The notes under the pieces: generated by a model | Told to the model about the DNA's origin: nothing | Seen by the model: only the letters and a program-made list of their open reading frames with translations | The model's database searches: none | Made by a program: the position numbers and the translations under genes | Assembly (NCBI RefSeq): GCF_041222825.1 | Contig: NZ_CP139482.1 | Span: 155,001 to 219,000 of the forward strand | Reading direction: 5' to 3' | Length of the DNA stretch: 64,000 nucleotides | DNA from: Candidatus Thalassolituus haligoni | GTDB lineage: Bacteria; Pseudomonadota; Gammaproteobacteria; Pseudomonadales; Oceanobacteraceae | In this document: in pieces, positions 46,410 through 55,623 of the stretch | How positions within the stretch are numbered: the first letter of the stretch is position 1 | How the letters are laid out: every line of letters starts with the position of its first letter

Positions 46410-48398
46410 TTATTTTACCTCGACTTCGGCACCGGCTCCTTCCAGTTCGGCCTTGATTTGTTCGGCTTCTTCCTTCGAGACTAGCTGTTGAATGAAGGTA
46501 TGATTATCCGGCCTGGCAACAGCCGCTTTTACGCGGATGTCAGTCAGCAATGGCGGTGTGAATTCCAGCATCTGGCCTTCATTGCTGCTATCGTGGCACC
46601 AGAGGCTGGCCGTTGAAGTGGTGTAACCGCCATTGTGGGCCAGTACACCGGTACAGCGGTCGTAGTCATCCGCTGCCAGCAAAGCCGGTTCGGTCAGGGC
46701 TGAGCCATTCATGGCCGTGAGGTCGAAGGCAACCAGACCGCTGTCCTCGTTGACCAGATAGAGCGCGTCCGAGCCGTTGATGTCTTGGGTGACCACCATG
46801 TTGCTAACGTCCCAGTTTTCTTCCATGCCAGTGAATGGGTTGCTGGTGGAATGAAACACATTTTCCCAGCCATCGGTGGTGGTGTAACGCTCAATACGGT
46901 TCTGACGGTACACACTGTAGCCGTCGAGCACGGTGGCAACGTAGATTTCGTTGTCGCTTGTCGCCGCGACGTTAAGCATCAGGTCACCCGTGCCCGAATA
47001 GGTATGCAGTACGTTGAAGTCGAAATCAGTCATATTGCCAGCTTCTTTGCCTGAGCCAAAGGCGCTGATGGCTGAGTCCAGCGTGATGCTAATGGTTACC
47101 AGGGCATAAAGGTCGGCAAGGTCGTTGCCAAACGGCGGCGCGGGTGTAAGAGCAGCAAAGCGCATCACACCGGCCATGGTGTAGGTCGCTTCGGTAGAGT
47201 CGCTGGTGGTTAGCAAGGTGGCTTCGGTCAGGCCTTCACAGCCCACCAAGCTGTATTCCACGTCGTTGCTGTCGACATAGATGTAGTTATCGTCGAGGCT
47301 GATCACAGTGTTCGGGTCGGATGACATATGCAGGTCGATGGTGCCCTGGGTCAGGCCGGAAAACCATGGAGTTTCACTGCGATCAACAAAGGCTTCGCCG
47401 GACATACAGGTGGCAACCAGTGTGTCGTTCAGGAAGGCGTCCTTGAAACTGGCAATCTTCGAGGCTTTGTTGGCGTTGTAGTAGTTGACGCTTTTAACAT
47501 TGGCCAGGGTTTTATCATCGGCGTCGATGGTGGTGTTCAGCAGTTCGGCACTGCCGTTACCCACGCGCTTGAGGAGGGTGACTTCGGCGATGCCAGCACC
47601 GCCGTAGGCGACGGACATATCCAGAAAAGCGTCGCTGCCGACATTGTAGGTGTCATCATAGATGCCGTCGAAGACGACTGCCGCTGTTTCGGTCGTTACT
47701 ACAAACGTGGTGCTGTAGTCGCCCAGGCTAATGTTTTTGGTGACGGTGGTGTCGTAGTCGCTGCTGGCGGTGAGGTTGAAGTATACGGTGTCGCCTTCTT
47801 CCACCATCACGCCGCTGCTGTGCAATGCTCCGTTAACGACCGCGAGGCCATTGTCAAAAGTCAGTGCTAATCGGCCTTCAAAGCCGCTCAGAGTCACCGT
47901 GGTGCTGGAATATTCTGCGCCTGGTGTGGCATCGGTGATTGGTGTCAGACCGAAGGCATACGGGCTGGCATCGGCAGCCCGGGTGGTGGTGGTAAATTCG
48001 GCAGAGACATCACCAACGGTCAGTGTGCTGGTGATGTTGGTGCTAAAGTCAGCCGAGCTGGTTTGGGTAATCTGGATTTCGTCACCGGCTTCTACCTGGG
48101 TGGAGACACCAAGGTCGGCGCCGTTCAGCATGATATAGCCATTGGTGACGGTTGCGGTCAGAGTGCCGTCAAAGCCGGACAGGGTAATTGGATCGCTGTT
48201 GGTGATGGTTTGCAGTTCAACGTCGCTGCGGTTGCTGAAGCTGAAGCTGTCCGGGCTGGTGTCTGCTCCGGTTTCAGTACCGGTTTCAGTACCGCTATCT
48301 TGTTGGTCGTTATCGCTGGATGATGAGCTGCCACCACAGGCGGTGAGTGCCAGCGAGGAAGCCGCGACGATGGCGATAAACAGTTTATTGAGATCCAT
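46410..48398 (-). CDS. Surface lipoprotein with tandem Ser/Thr-rich repeats (shorter paralogue)
   Basis: A 662-residue exported lipoprotein: signal MDLNKLFIAIVAASSLALTAC with lipobox LTAC, then GGSSSSS, a spacer. There are two clear copies of the about 97-residue repeat (PDSFSFSNRSDVE..., ending TTTRAAD) and a partial third. The C-terminal 350 residues have a beta-propeller-like pattern with YTMAGVMRFAAL, TSDNEIYVATVLDG and AFDLTAMNG. The last 15 residues are acidic (QIKAELEGAGAEVEVK). It is a paralogue of the next gene upstream. Adhesion or surface display is a guess. Confidence 0.85.
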   Translation of the reverse strand: MDLNKLFIAIVAASSLALTACGGSSSSSDNDQQDSGTETGTETGADTSPDSFSFSNRSDVELQTITNSDPITLSGFDGTLTATVTNGYIMLNGADLGVSTQVEAGDEIQITQTSSADFSTNITSTLTVGDVSAEFTTTTRAADASPYAFGLTPITDATPGAEYSSTTVTLSGFEGRLALTFDNGLAVVNGALHSSGVMVEEGDTVYFNLTASSDYDTTVTKNISLGDYSTTFVVTTETAAVVFDGIYDDTYNVGSDAFLDMSVAYGGAGIAEVTLLKRVGNGSAELLNTTIDADDKTLANVKSVNYYNANKASKIASFKDAFLNDTLVATCMSGEAFVDRSETPWFSGLTQGTIDLHMSSDPNTVISLDDNYIYVDSNDVEYSLVGCEGLTEATLLTTSDSTEATYTMAGVMRFAALTPAPPFGNDLADLYALVTISITLDSAISAFGSGKEAGNMTDFDFNVLHTYSGTGDLMLNVAATSDNEIYVATVLDGYSVYRQNRIERYTTTDGWENVFHSTSNPFTGMEENWDVSNMVVTQDINGSDALYLVNEDSGLVAFDLTAMNGSALTEPALLAADDYDRCTGVLAHNGGYTTSTASLWCHDSSNEGQMLEFTPPLLTDIRVKAAVARPDNHTFIQQLVSKEEAEQIKAELEGAGAEVEVK

Positions 48399-48472
48399 GA
48401 ATATATCCTTATGAATATCTTGGTTATCAAATTGGCCGTGCGCTTGGGTTGCGACGGCCAGTATCGGTGAAG

Positions 48473-48500
48473 CCAGCAGTGAGCCAGGACTCGCTGCTGG
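48473..48500 (-). other. Hairpin between the two lipoprotein genes
   Basis: Stem ccagcag-tgag / ctcg-ctgctgg around a six-base loop, without a T-run. It may pause transcription or protect mRNA between the paralogous genes. Confidence 0.4.
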
Positions 48501-48511
48501 AGTGGGGATGA

Positions 48512-51500
48512 TTACTGGTCGTCGAAGTTGAGGATGTGGCTTGGGTCGCCATCTCGGTCGTGACAGTAGAGGGTGATCTTGCTGTCGTTCGGGATACCGG
48601 TAACGCCATCAATACAGGTGGAGCCGGCTGACAACACGCTGTAGTTGGACAGGTTGCGATTGTCTGCATCAACCCTGATCACACCACGATTACCGGACAC
48701 CAGATAGATTTGCGGATCGCCTGGCTTATTCCAGACGAATATGTCATCGACTGTCCAGATCGTATTCCAGTTATTGAATGGCTCGACGTCACTGCCAATC
48801 AACTGATGAGTTGAACCGGTATCACCCTTATAGAGGTACAGTGCACTGGTGCCCCACATGACTTCGTTAGGCTGGGATACAGCGTAGACAACGTTGTTGC
48901 TGTCGATGGCGGACATCGCCAGAACGGTACGGTTATTGGAGGTATCGATCTCTGTGAACAGCACCTTGTTGGTGATGCTCACCTTGTTGCTCAGGGAGCC
49001 GCTGGTGCTGGTGTCGAAGCTGACATAGGCTGTGGCAACCTGGTAGAGGTTGGTGTTAGAGCCATCGGTTCCGGTACCACCTACGAACGCTTTGAAGCTA
49101 ACACTGCCAGACGCTCGGGTCACATCGGTAATGGCCACATCCTGGCAGCTATTCAAACGCCAGTAGGTGGTGCCGTCGTTGATATTCAGAGAAATATCCA
49201 CAACATCCGTGACCTGTGAAGACGGCGCCAGGCTCAAGCGCGCTGGTGAAATGGCTTGATTGCAGTACACCAGCAGATCTTCCGTCTCGCTGATTTTCAC
49301 TGCCGTAATGTCAGCAGTGAGTGATACTCCGCTATAGGAAGTGACATTAGCCTGATCAATGGTGCCAGAGTTAGAGGTCATCTGAGCTTTCATCAGACTG
49401 GTTGTGTTACCAGTACCGCTACCCATGCTGCTGGATTTCAGCGTATAGATCGGGAAGTCGTCGGTAATGTCGGCTTGTTCGTAACCTTGTGGAATTGCCA
49501 AACCCGCTACGTCGTCGACACCAATACTCCAGGTGCTGTCGATTACAGGGATCTTGAAGAAATCAACGTCGTAGGTGCGGGTACTGAAGCTGGCAGTGTC
49601 GATACCGGCACCCATAGCACCACCGATGATCAGCGTGGTTTCGACGGTTTCACGGTCACTGCTGCCCGAGGTATGACGGACCTTGATCGTCTCAGAGGAC
49701 GTCACGGTATGGCTGTAGTTGCCAATATCGGTTTCCGAAGTGGCAGTACCCTGATGCCATACGCCGCTGTAACCGATGCTGTACTCACCGTTGTAGACGT
49801 TGATCGGGGTGCCTTGTACCGCAGAATCGACGTCGTAGCGGACTTCAATCAGGACGTTTTGTGGTACTCGATCCTTGGCATTCTGCCACTGCTCGTAGCT
49901 GGTGCTGACATACCCCGGATCGACGATCTGGCCATCAATATAATGGCTGAATGGACTACCCAGAGCCGGAGTTGGCGCTGCTTGCGTGGTGACCGAGAAG
50001 GCGAATGGGGTGCCATTGACTGTCAGAGTGACATCGGTGGTCGCGCCATAGCTATTGCTGGTAGTCGCACGCAACTTGACTTGCGTACCGGCAGGAACAG
50101 AGGCACTGCCATTGCCCCAGTTATTGGAACCGTCCAGTTCGTAATGACCATTACTGATGTTGATGTTGGCATCACCATCAAAGCCGGTCAGGGTCACGGC
50201 ATTACTGTAGATGTACCAGTTTCTGCTGGCGTTCTGCACAGGGTTAAAGACCACTGCATCCGGTGTGGTGTCTGCCACACGGGTGGTTGAGGTGAAGTCG
50301 GCTGTCAGGTTGCCCAGTGTGACGGTGCTGGTCACATCGGTTTCCAGCTCCGATGAGCTAACGTGTGATACCTGAATCTGATCTCCCGCTTCCACCTGGG
50401 TTGAAGTCCCTGATGGTGCGCCATTCACGAGCAGGAAGCCGGTGTCGACGCTCATGGTCAGCTCACCTTCAAAATTGGACAGGGTCACGGGGTCACTGTT
50501 GATGCTGGTGGAAGGTTCGACATCCGTTTGGTCGGTAAAGCTGAAGCTGTTTGGTATGGTATCCGCTGTGCGGGTAGTCGAGGTGAAGTCGGCGGTGACT
50601 GAGCCCAGTGTCACTGTGCTGGTTACCTGAGTACTAAAGTCGGACGAGCTGGTGTGTACCACCTGAATCTGGTCACCGTCCACCACTTGTGTTGAGGATC
50701 CGGCGACACTGCCGTTGACCAGAAACGAGCCGTTAGTCACTGTCAGTGGCAGTTGCTCCTCAAAACCTGTGATGGTCACGATGTTGCTATTGATTCTGGT
50801 GGCAGGTTCGACGTCAGTTTGAGCACTAAAGCTGAAGCTGTCTGGTGTGGTATCGGCGGCACGAGTGGTCGAGGTAAAGGTTGCGTTCACTGAACCGAGC
50901 GTGACAGTGCTGGTGGCTGAGGTATCAAAATCGGCTGAGCTGGTGTGGGATACAGCGACCTGATCGCCAGCTTCTACCTGCGCCGAGGTGCCAGCTGCCG
51001 TGCCGTTAACGATCAGGGTACCGTTGCCAACAGACATGGTCATCGCAGCTTCAAAACCCGCCAGGGTGATTGCGCTGCTTTGAATGACACCGGATGGTTC
51101 AACGTTGGCTTGAGCGGCGAAGGTAAAGCTGTCTGGCGTGGTATCCGCTGCACGAGTAGTGGTAGTGAATGTGAATGCTTCACCATTGATGGTGACCGTG
51201 GTCACTTTGGTTTCTTCAAAGCCTTCTGGCTGTTCCTGGTACAAGCGCAGGGTATCGCCAGCTGAAATGGTACCAGAGGTCATCCAGGCACCACCGTTGA
51301 CCTGGAATTGGCCATTGCTGATGGTAACCGTCGCGTCACCATCGAAGCCGCCGACAGTCACCTGATTACTGAAAGTGCCTTCGCCCAGCGCCAGATCGCT
51401 CTGGCTGGTGAAGGAGATACTGTTCGGCGTATTGTCTGCCGCACGAGTGGTGCTGGTGAAGTCAGTGGTGACTGAACCCAGCGTCACGGTGCTGGTAACG

Positions 51501-52720
51501 GATGTGGAAAAGTTGGAGGAGCTGGTTTGTACGATCTGGATCTGGTCTCCGGCGGAAACCGTAGCAGAAGTACCGGACGCTGAATTGTTCACCAACAGCG
51601 AGCCGTTAGTGACGGACAGTGGCAGCGTGCCTTCAAAGCCTGTCAGCGCCACCAGAGTACTGGTCACGCCGGTAGATAGCTCAACGTCGGTTTGAGCTGT
51701 GAAGCTGATGTTATCCGGAGTGACGTCAGCCGCACGGGTGGTCGAGGTGAAATCGGCCGTGACGCTGCCCAGCGTGACGGTGCTGGTGACGGCGCTGCCG
51801 AAGTCGGAGGAGCTGGTGTGGAACACCTGAATTTCATCACCGGCGGAGACCTGTGCCGGGCTGGCGGTTGCGGTGCCATTCAGAATCAGACTGCCGTTGC
51901 TGACGCTCAGGGCCAGCTCGCTATCAAAACCGGACAGGGTGACAGTGTTACTTTCTGCACGGGTTAAGGGTTCTGCGTTGGCCGAGGCGGTAAAGCTGAA
52001 GCTGTCTGGCGTGGTGTCGGTTTCTCCATCGGTATTGTCATCGTCGAGTTCAGCGGTTTCGTCAAAGCTGTAGTCGGCTTCGTCGACATCCACGTCAAAG
52101 CTGCCGCCATCCATATCAAAGACGATTTTGACATCGTCCAGCACGGCGTCGAAGCCAGTCTGGTCGGCACTGAATGCGGCGTTGAACAGGTCGTAAGTGT
52201 TCGGGTCGATGCCTTGCTCTTCAAACTGCTCGGCAAAATTGGCCAGAATCACTTCTTCGGCGTCGGCCAGAGCGGCTGCATCGAAGCTTTCTGCTTCATC
52301 ATCCCAGGCAGCACGCAGCGCTTCGAGGCTTTGCTGGTCGTTCGCCAGGAATAGCGCTAGGGTGGTCAGCGGGGTCACGTTGACAGTGATGTCGGCAGCT
52401 TCAGCAAACGAATACTGGATCGCCAGGCTGCTGTTGTCTGGATGGGCTTCGAGCATAAATGGTGGCGTCATGCCATCCACGTTGACGTTAAATGTACCGT
52501 CGTCATCGATAACCACGTTGGTGGAGCGCCCTTCAGCATCGTAAACGAACAGGGTGCCGTCGATGGCCAGGCCGGTGGCTGCGGTACCAGAGAGATAGAT
52601 AGAATCGCTGCCAGTGTCGGTGTCCTGCTGGTTGTTGCTTGACGACGAGCTGCCACCACAGGCAGTCAGTGTCAGTGAGGATGCTGCCATCATGGCCAGC
52701 ATCAGTTTGCTGATTTCCAT
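48512..52720 (-). CDS. Large surface lipoprotein with seven tandem repeats of about 97 residues
   Basis: About 1,402 residues from the ATG at 52720 (a start eight codons earlier is possible). The lipoprotein signal ends LTLTAC, followed by GGSSSSS. A region of about 200 residues (SIYLSGTAATGLAIDG, then an Ala/Asp/Glu-rich helical part) precedes seven head-to-tail repeats. Each starts PDSFSF-like, has VTLSGFEG-like, VTNGSLLVNG and AGDQIQV and ends STTRAAD. After a divergent eighth unit, the C-terminal 300 residues resemble the propeller-like end of the smaller neighbour (IYLVSGNRGVIRVDADN). The repeats suggest a long surface fibre. Function is unknown; no anchor other than the lipid is seen. 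Confidence 0.87.
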   Translation of the reverse strand: MEISKLMLAMMAASSLTLTACGGSSSSSNNQQDTDTGSDSIYLSGTAATGLAIDGTLFVYDAEGRSTNVVIDDDGTFNVNVDGMTPPFMLEAHPDNSSLAIQYSFAEAADITVNVTPLTTLALFLANDQQSLEALRAAWDDEAESFDAAALADAEEVILANFAEQFEEQGIDPNTYDLFNAAFSADQTGFDAVLDDVKIVFDMDGGSFDVDVDEADYSFDETAELDDDNTDGETDTTPDSFSFTASANAEPLTRAESNTVTLSGFDSELALSVSNGSLILNGTATASPAQVSAGDEIQVFHTSSSDFGSAVTSTVTLGSVTADFTSTTRAADVTPDNISFTAQTDVELSTGVTSTLVALTGFEGTLPLSVTNGSLLVNNSASGTSATVSAGDQIQIVQTSSSNFSTSVTSTVTLGSVTTDFTSTTRAADNTPNSISFTSQSDLALGEGTFSNQVTVGGFDGDATVTISNGQFQVNGGAWMTSGTISAGDTLRLYQEQPEGFEETKVTTVTINGEAFTFTTTTRAADTTPDSFTFAAQANVEPSGVIQSSAITLAGFEAAMTMSVGNGTLIVNGTAAGTSAQVEAGDQVAVSHTSSADFDTSATSTVTLGSVNATFTSTTRAADTTPDSFSFSAQTDVEPATRINSNIVTITGFEEQLPLTVTNGSFLVNGSVAGSSTQVVDGDQIQVVHTSSSDFSTQVTSTVTLGSVTADFTSTTRTADTIPNSFSFTDQTDVEPSTSINSDPVTLSNFEGELTMSVDTGFLLVNGAPSGTSTQVEAGDQIQVSHVSSSELETDVTSTVTLGNLTADFTSTTRVADTTPDAVVFNPVQNASRNWYIYSNAVTLTGFDGDANINISNGHYELDGSNNWGNGSASVPAGTQVKLRATTSNSYGATTDVTLTVNGTPFAFSVTTQAAPTPALGSPFSHYIDGQIVDPGYVSTSYEQWQNAKDRVPQNVLIEVRYDVDSAVQGTPINVYNGEYSIGYSGVWHQGTATSETDIGNYSHTVTSSETIKVRHTSGSSDRETVETTLIIGGAMGAGIDTASFSTRTYDVDFFKIPVIDSTWSIGVDDVAGLAIPQGYEQADITDDFPIYTLKSSSMGSGTGNTTSLMKAQMTSNSGTIDQANVTSYSGVSLTADITAVKISETEDLLVYCNQAISPARLSLAPSSQVTDVVDISLNINDGTTYWRLNSCQDVAITDVTRASGSVSFKAFVGGTGTDGSNTNLYQVATAYVSFDTSTSGSLSNKVSITNKVLFTEIDTSNNRTVLAMSAIDSNNVVYAVSQPNEVMWGTSALYLYKGDTGSTHQLIGSDVEPFNNWNTIWTVDDIFVWNKPGDPQIYLVSGNRGVIRVDADNRNLSNYSVLSAGSTCIDGVTGIPNDSKITLYCHDRDGDPSHILNFDDQ
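49976..52012 (-). repeat. Seven tandem repeats of about 291 bp inside the large lipoprotein gene
   Basis: Unit starts are near 52012, 51726, 51436, 51145, 50855, 50565 and 50270. The protein repeats share a fixed frame of Ser/Thr-rich beta strands; several units keep near-identical stretches, for example the TVTLGSVTADFTSTTRAAD segment. The DNA similarity of units suggests growth by unequal crossing-over. Confidence 0.8.
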
Positions 52721-52830
52721 TGAGTCCTTCCTTCGGAGAGTCAACAGGTGCCCGATTGGCCAGACAAGCCTGTGTAATTGAAGTTGTCATGAAGCATCAG
52801 AAGGGTAATCTATGACAGATCGGTCAGCTT

Positions 52831-52844
52831 CACCCATATGGGTG
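52831..52844. promoter_or_regulatory. 14-bp palindrome upstream of the large lipoprotein gene
   Basis: CACCCATATGGGTG, perfect, 111 nt before the ATG at 52720 and in the only non-coding stretch before it. It could be an operator, perhaps for the LuxR-type regulator of the same island (inference only). Confidence 0.4.
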
Positions 52845-52934
52845 ATTTTATTGGTCAATAAGTCCGCGAAGTCGCTGCAAGGGGTATGTTGGATGGATTG
52901 TCGTGCAATAATGGAGTCAGGTCTGGCTATGAAA

Positions 52935-53240
52935 TCAGTTCTTGCAACCATACCCGGCACAGACAGTCATTAATCGCTGGGTCAGCAGCATCGCAGTCCG
53001 ATGCTGGACAGAGACTTGTCGACGGTCATTGTTGAGACAAACGGTGTTTTTTGGCCAAACCGGTTTTCTGAGTGATCTCTCGAAGCAGCAGTAAACCGGC
53101 GTTGGAGGTGATGTCGCCGCCGTTGAAGCTGGCTGCAAACTGGTGTCGATCGAGAAAGAAAAACGGAATGGCGTCCTGGTAGTATTCTGTCACGGCGGTA
53201 AGCTCTTTGGTGATTGCTTCGACAACAGGAACCATAAGGG
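52935..53240 (-). pseudogene. IS1380-family transposase N-terminal remnant, frameshifted
   Basis: LDRHQFAASFNGGDITSNAGLLLLREITQKTGLAKK is the conserved start of IS1380 transposases, with the usual FxGGxIxSxxGLLLLRE pattern. The next family block, RRQVSVQHRTAMLLTQRL...CAGYG, lies in another frame, so at least one frameshift or small deletion separates them. The rest of the element is absent. It lies between the lipoprotein gene and the IS5/IS427 element. Confidence 0.78.
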
Positions 53241-53327
53241 ATACCGCCGTTCTTGTATAAATATGCGGGTTAGTCCCCTGCGGTGCTCTCATAATGCTGT
53301 TAGTGGCTCGTTGTCTACTGTCCCTTA

Positions 53328-54152
53328 GGGAGCGTTCTCAATTATGCCAGCCAAATGATTGATGACACCAAACAGAGCATCGAGAAGTAATTTCTGGCCA
53401 GGCGCTCGTAACGAGTAGCAATGCGGCGATAGCGCTTGAGTTTCAAAAAACATCGTCCAACCAGATTGCGCTCTCTGTAAAGCCCCTTATCGTAATCGCG
53501 TTGTTCCTTGCGGTGATGGCGAGGAGGAATCACAGCCCGGCTGCCCTGACTTTCAATCCGTTGAATAAAGGCATCTGAATCGTAGCCCTTGTCAGGCAGG
53601 ACATAATCCGCAGAAAACCCAGCAATCAAGCACTCTGATTGCCCATATTCAGATGCCTGACCATCGGTGAGAAGCCGTCGCACTGGATTACCAATACTGT
53701 CAACGGCCAGGTGGATGGCCAGGTGGATTTTGGTGCTTAATCCACCTCGTGATTTTCCCTGGGCTTCCTGATCACGATCGTTTTTTTGAGGCACCGTGTT
53801 GATGAACCCGGACAATACTGCCGTCCACCATCAAATATTCCAGATCCGGTTGATCACTCAGCGCTTCAAAGACCGCTTTCCAAACCCCCTTGTGTGACCA
53901 GCGATTGTAACAAACATACACCCGGTGCCAGTGACCAAACTCCGGTGGCAAATCCCGCCAGGGAGACCCGGTTCGGGTAATCCAGAGGACGGCTTCGACA
54001 AATTGGCGATTATTCTTTGCGGTGACACCGCAATCCGTGGTTTTTCCAGGAAGCAGATGCTCGATGCGTTCCCATTGGCTATCCCGAAGTACGTTTCTAT
54101 TCATCTTGGGCAAATCGCGAAAACGCCGAGAAAGTTAATTGAGAACATTCTC
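53328..54152 (-). mobile_element. IS5-family (IS427 group) insertion sequence
   Basis: 825 bp between GGGAGCGTTCTCAATTA and the inverse TTAATTGAGAACATTCTC, with TA on both sides (53326-53327 and 54153-54154). It carries the two overlapping transposase frames. The TA fits the recombinase sequence on the right only (copy 1 reads ctgctagtgccta), so the left flank has been rearranged since insertion. Confidence 0.88.
53342..54113 (-). CDS. IS427-group transposase made by -1 frameshift of two overlapping ORFs
   Basis: The upstream frame (113 codons, starting MPKMNRNVLRDSQWERIEHLLPG) holds the N-terminal domain and DGSIVRVHQHGA (first Asp). The downstream frame gives KSRGGLSTKIHLAIH, LPDKGYDSDAFI (second Asp) and RNLVGRCFLKLKRYRRIATRYE. 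The frames join at a run of seven A (T on the + strand, 53781-53787), where a -1 slip moves reading from one to the other. This is the known strategy of the group, and the fused product has the usual length of about 256 residues. Confidence 0.88.
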
Positions 54153-54936
54153 TAGTGCCTAACGAGCCGTATGCTTCCATCATTCGGGAAGGCTTTGAAG
54201 GTTTAGCCTCTGGGCGCTTTCAAACGCTGTCGGAAGTGATGTATTTCTTTGAGCAGTTCCCAGAATACCCACGCGGCAGTGATGGGCGTGTGAAAGTTCA
54301 GCGCGTTAAAGAAACGCTGAACCGGCCTATTTACGCTGGTTACATTGAGCTCGAACGCTGGGGAATTTCACTTCGTAAAGGGCAGCATGAACCCTTGGTG
54401 AGTTTGGAAACCTTCAAGAAAGCGCGGGACAGATTAGCCGGGCGAGTTTACGTGCCCGCTAAGAAAAACATCAGCGAAGATTTTCCGCTGCGTGGTTTTG
54501 TAACCTGTGCCGATTGTGGCAGCCCCATGACGTCGGGATGGTGCAAAGGGAGGAGCGCCAAGTATCCGTATTACTTCTGTCGCAAGAAAGGCTGTGAGAG
54601 CTACGGAAAATCCGTCAAGCGTGATGTGGTCGAAAACGAGTTCGTCGAGCTTCTGAAGACGATCACGCCAGCCAAATCAGCACTGGATGCTGCCGCCAAA
54701 ATGTTCGATGACATCTGGAAAGCCAGAAGCCAGCACCGCCGAAATTACGCCCAAAAACTCAAAAACACCCTGAAGGACTTAGATAGAACCATGGATTCCG
54801 TAGTGGATATTATGGTGAACACATCATCGCCCAGGGCGCGTCAGGGCTACGAAAACAAGCTGGAATCACTGGAGCAAGAGAAGCTGGTTTTAGAGGAGAA
54901 AATCCGTCATTTCATGGCTGAACAGGCTGATCAGAC
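54153..54936 (+). repeat. 784-bp direct repeat, copy 2 (recombinase gene)
   Basis: Same orientation as, and without indels relative to, 38317-39100. Its left end is the IS5/IS427 terminus. Recombination between the copies would remove about 15.8 kb. Confidence 0.85.
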
Positions 54937-55201
54937 ACAATCTGTTAGAACCGCCCTCGAATTTTTAGAAAACCCGCATAAACTCTGGGCTACAGGGGAG
55001 TTGGCTAACCAAAGAGCTGTTTTAAAGCTGGTATTTTCAGAGCCGCTAGCATGGAAACGAAATGAGGGAGTTAGAACTGCAAAAACCACCTTACCTTTCA
55101 AGTACTTAGATGATTTTTCATATCCGAGAAATGGAATGGTGCCCGGAGGCGGAATCGAACCACCGACACGGGGATTTTCAATCCCCTGCTCTACCGACTG
55201 A
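54155..55201 (+). pseudogene. Large serine recombinase, truncated copy 2, running into tRNA-Phe
   Basis: About 348 codons: recombinase domain from PNEPYASIIREGFEG, zinc ribbon CADCGSPM...YYFCRKKGCESY, coiled coil and the C-terminal part SVRTALEFLENPHKLWATGEL...VLKLVFSEPLAW that copy 1 lacks. The catalytic domain is missing, removed by the IS5/IS427 element. The last 21 codons read antisense through the tRNA-Phe gene (GGGIEPPTRGFSIPCSTD), so the 3' end of the recombinase gene lies in the attachment site. Inactive as it stands. Confidence 0.87.
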
Positions 55202-55212
55202 GCTATCCGGGC
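55137..55212 (-). tRNA. tRNA-Phe (anticodon GAA)
   Basis: Reverse complement begins GCCCGGATAGCTCAGTCGGT, has the anticodon loop TTGAAAA within GGGGA/TCCCC, and TTCGATT in the T arm. It ends TCCGGGCACCA. The 76-nt cloverleaf is complete and CCA is encoded. It forms the right edge of the island. Confidence 0.97.
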
Positions 55213-55317
55213 AACGTCAACTAACACCTGAACGGTACGGCTTGATGTAACGTGCTGTTCGTTGAGTGGCGCGTATTAAACCGCTCTCATGTTTTTCTGT
55301 CAACTGTATTCTGGCGA

Positions 55318-55596
55318 TTATTTTTCAGAACTTTCAGGCACATAGCCGTCTGCCTGGTCGAAGTCGGCGCCGGAGAGGAATTTCCCGCGCTGTTCGGTCA
55401 GGTATTTGCGTGCTGCCTTGTCCATCATGTTGAGGTGTTTTTCGTTAATCAATCGGGTTTGGTGGGTGGTCCATTCTTCCCAGGCTTTGGCTGATACGTT
55501 GTTGAGGATGTCTTCTCCGGCAGGGCCAGGGAAGGGGGCGTTCGCCAACGCTGGCAGTGTTTGCTGGTATTTGCGGCAGAGTACGGTGCGGCTCAT
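55318..55596 (-). CDS. yggX: Probable Fe(2+)-trafficking protein YggX
   Basis: A 92-residue protein that protects Fe-S clusters from oxidants in the cytoplasm. It has the conserved VLCRKYQ with its Cys near residue 7, AWEEWTTHQTRLINE and KHLNMMDKAARKYL. 'aaggaacgccac' precedes the ATG. It lies 27 nt downstream of mutY, the same order as in E. coli. Confidence 0.95.
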   Translation of the reverse strand: MSRTVLCRKYQQTLPALANAPFPGPAGEDILNNVSAKAWEEWTTHQTRLINEKHLNMMDKAARKYLTEQRGKFLSGADFDQADGYVPESSEK

Positions 55597-55623
55597 GTGG
55601 CGTTCCTTGTATTGGGCGGTGGT

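Noticed and set aside
49475..50290. 271-codon + strand frame opposite the large lipoprotein gene
   Set aside because: A shadow of the Gly/Thr/Val-rich repeat codons; no ribosome site or motif.
49976..52012. Regular repeats considered as a CRISPR array
   Set aside because: Units of about 291 bp are coding, in frame, and have no short repeat-spacer structure. No CRISPR or cas gene was seen anywhere in the window.
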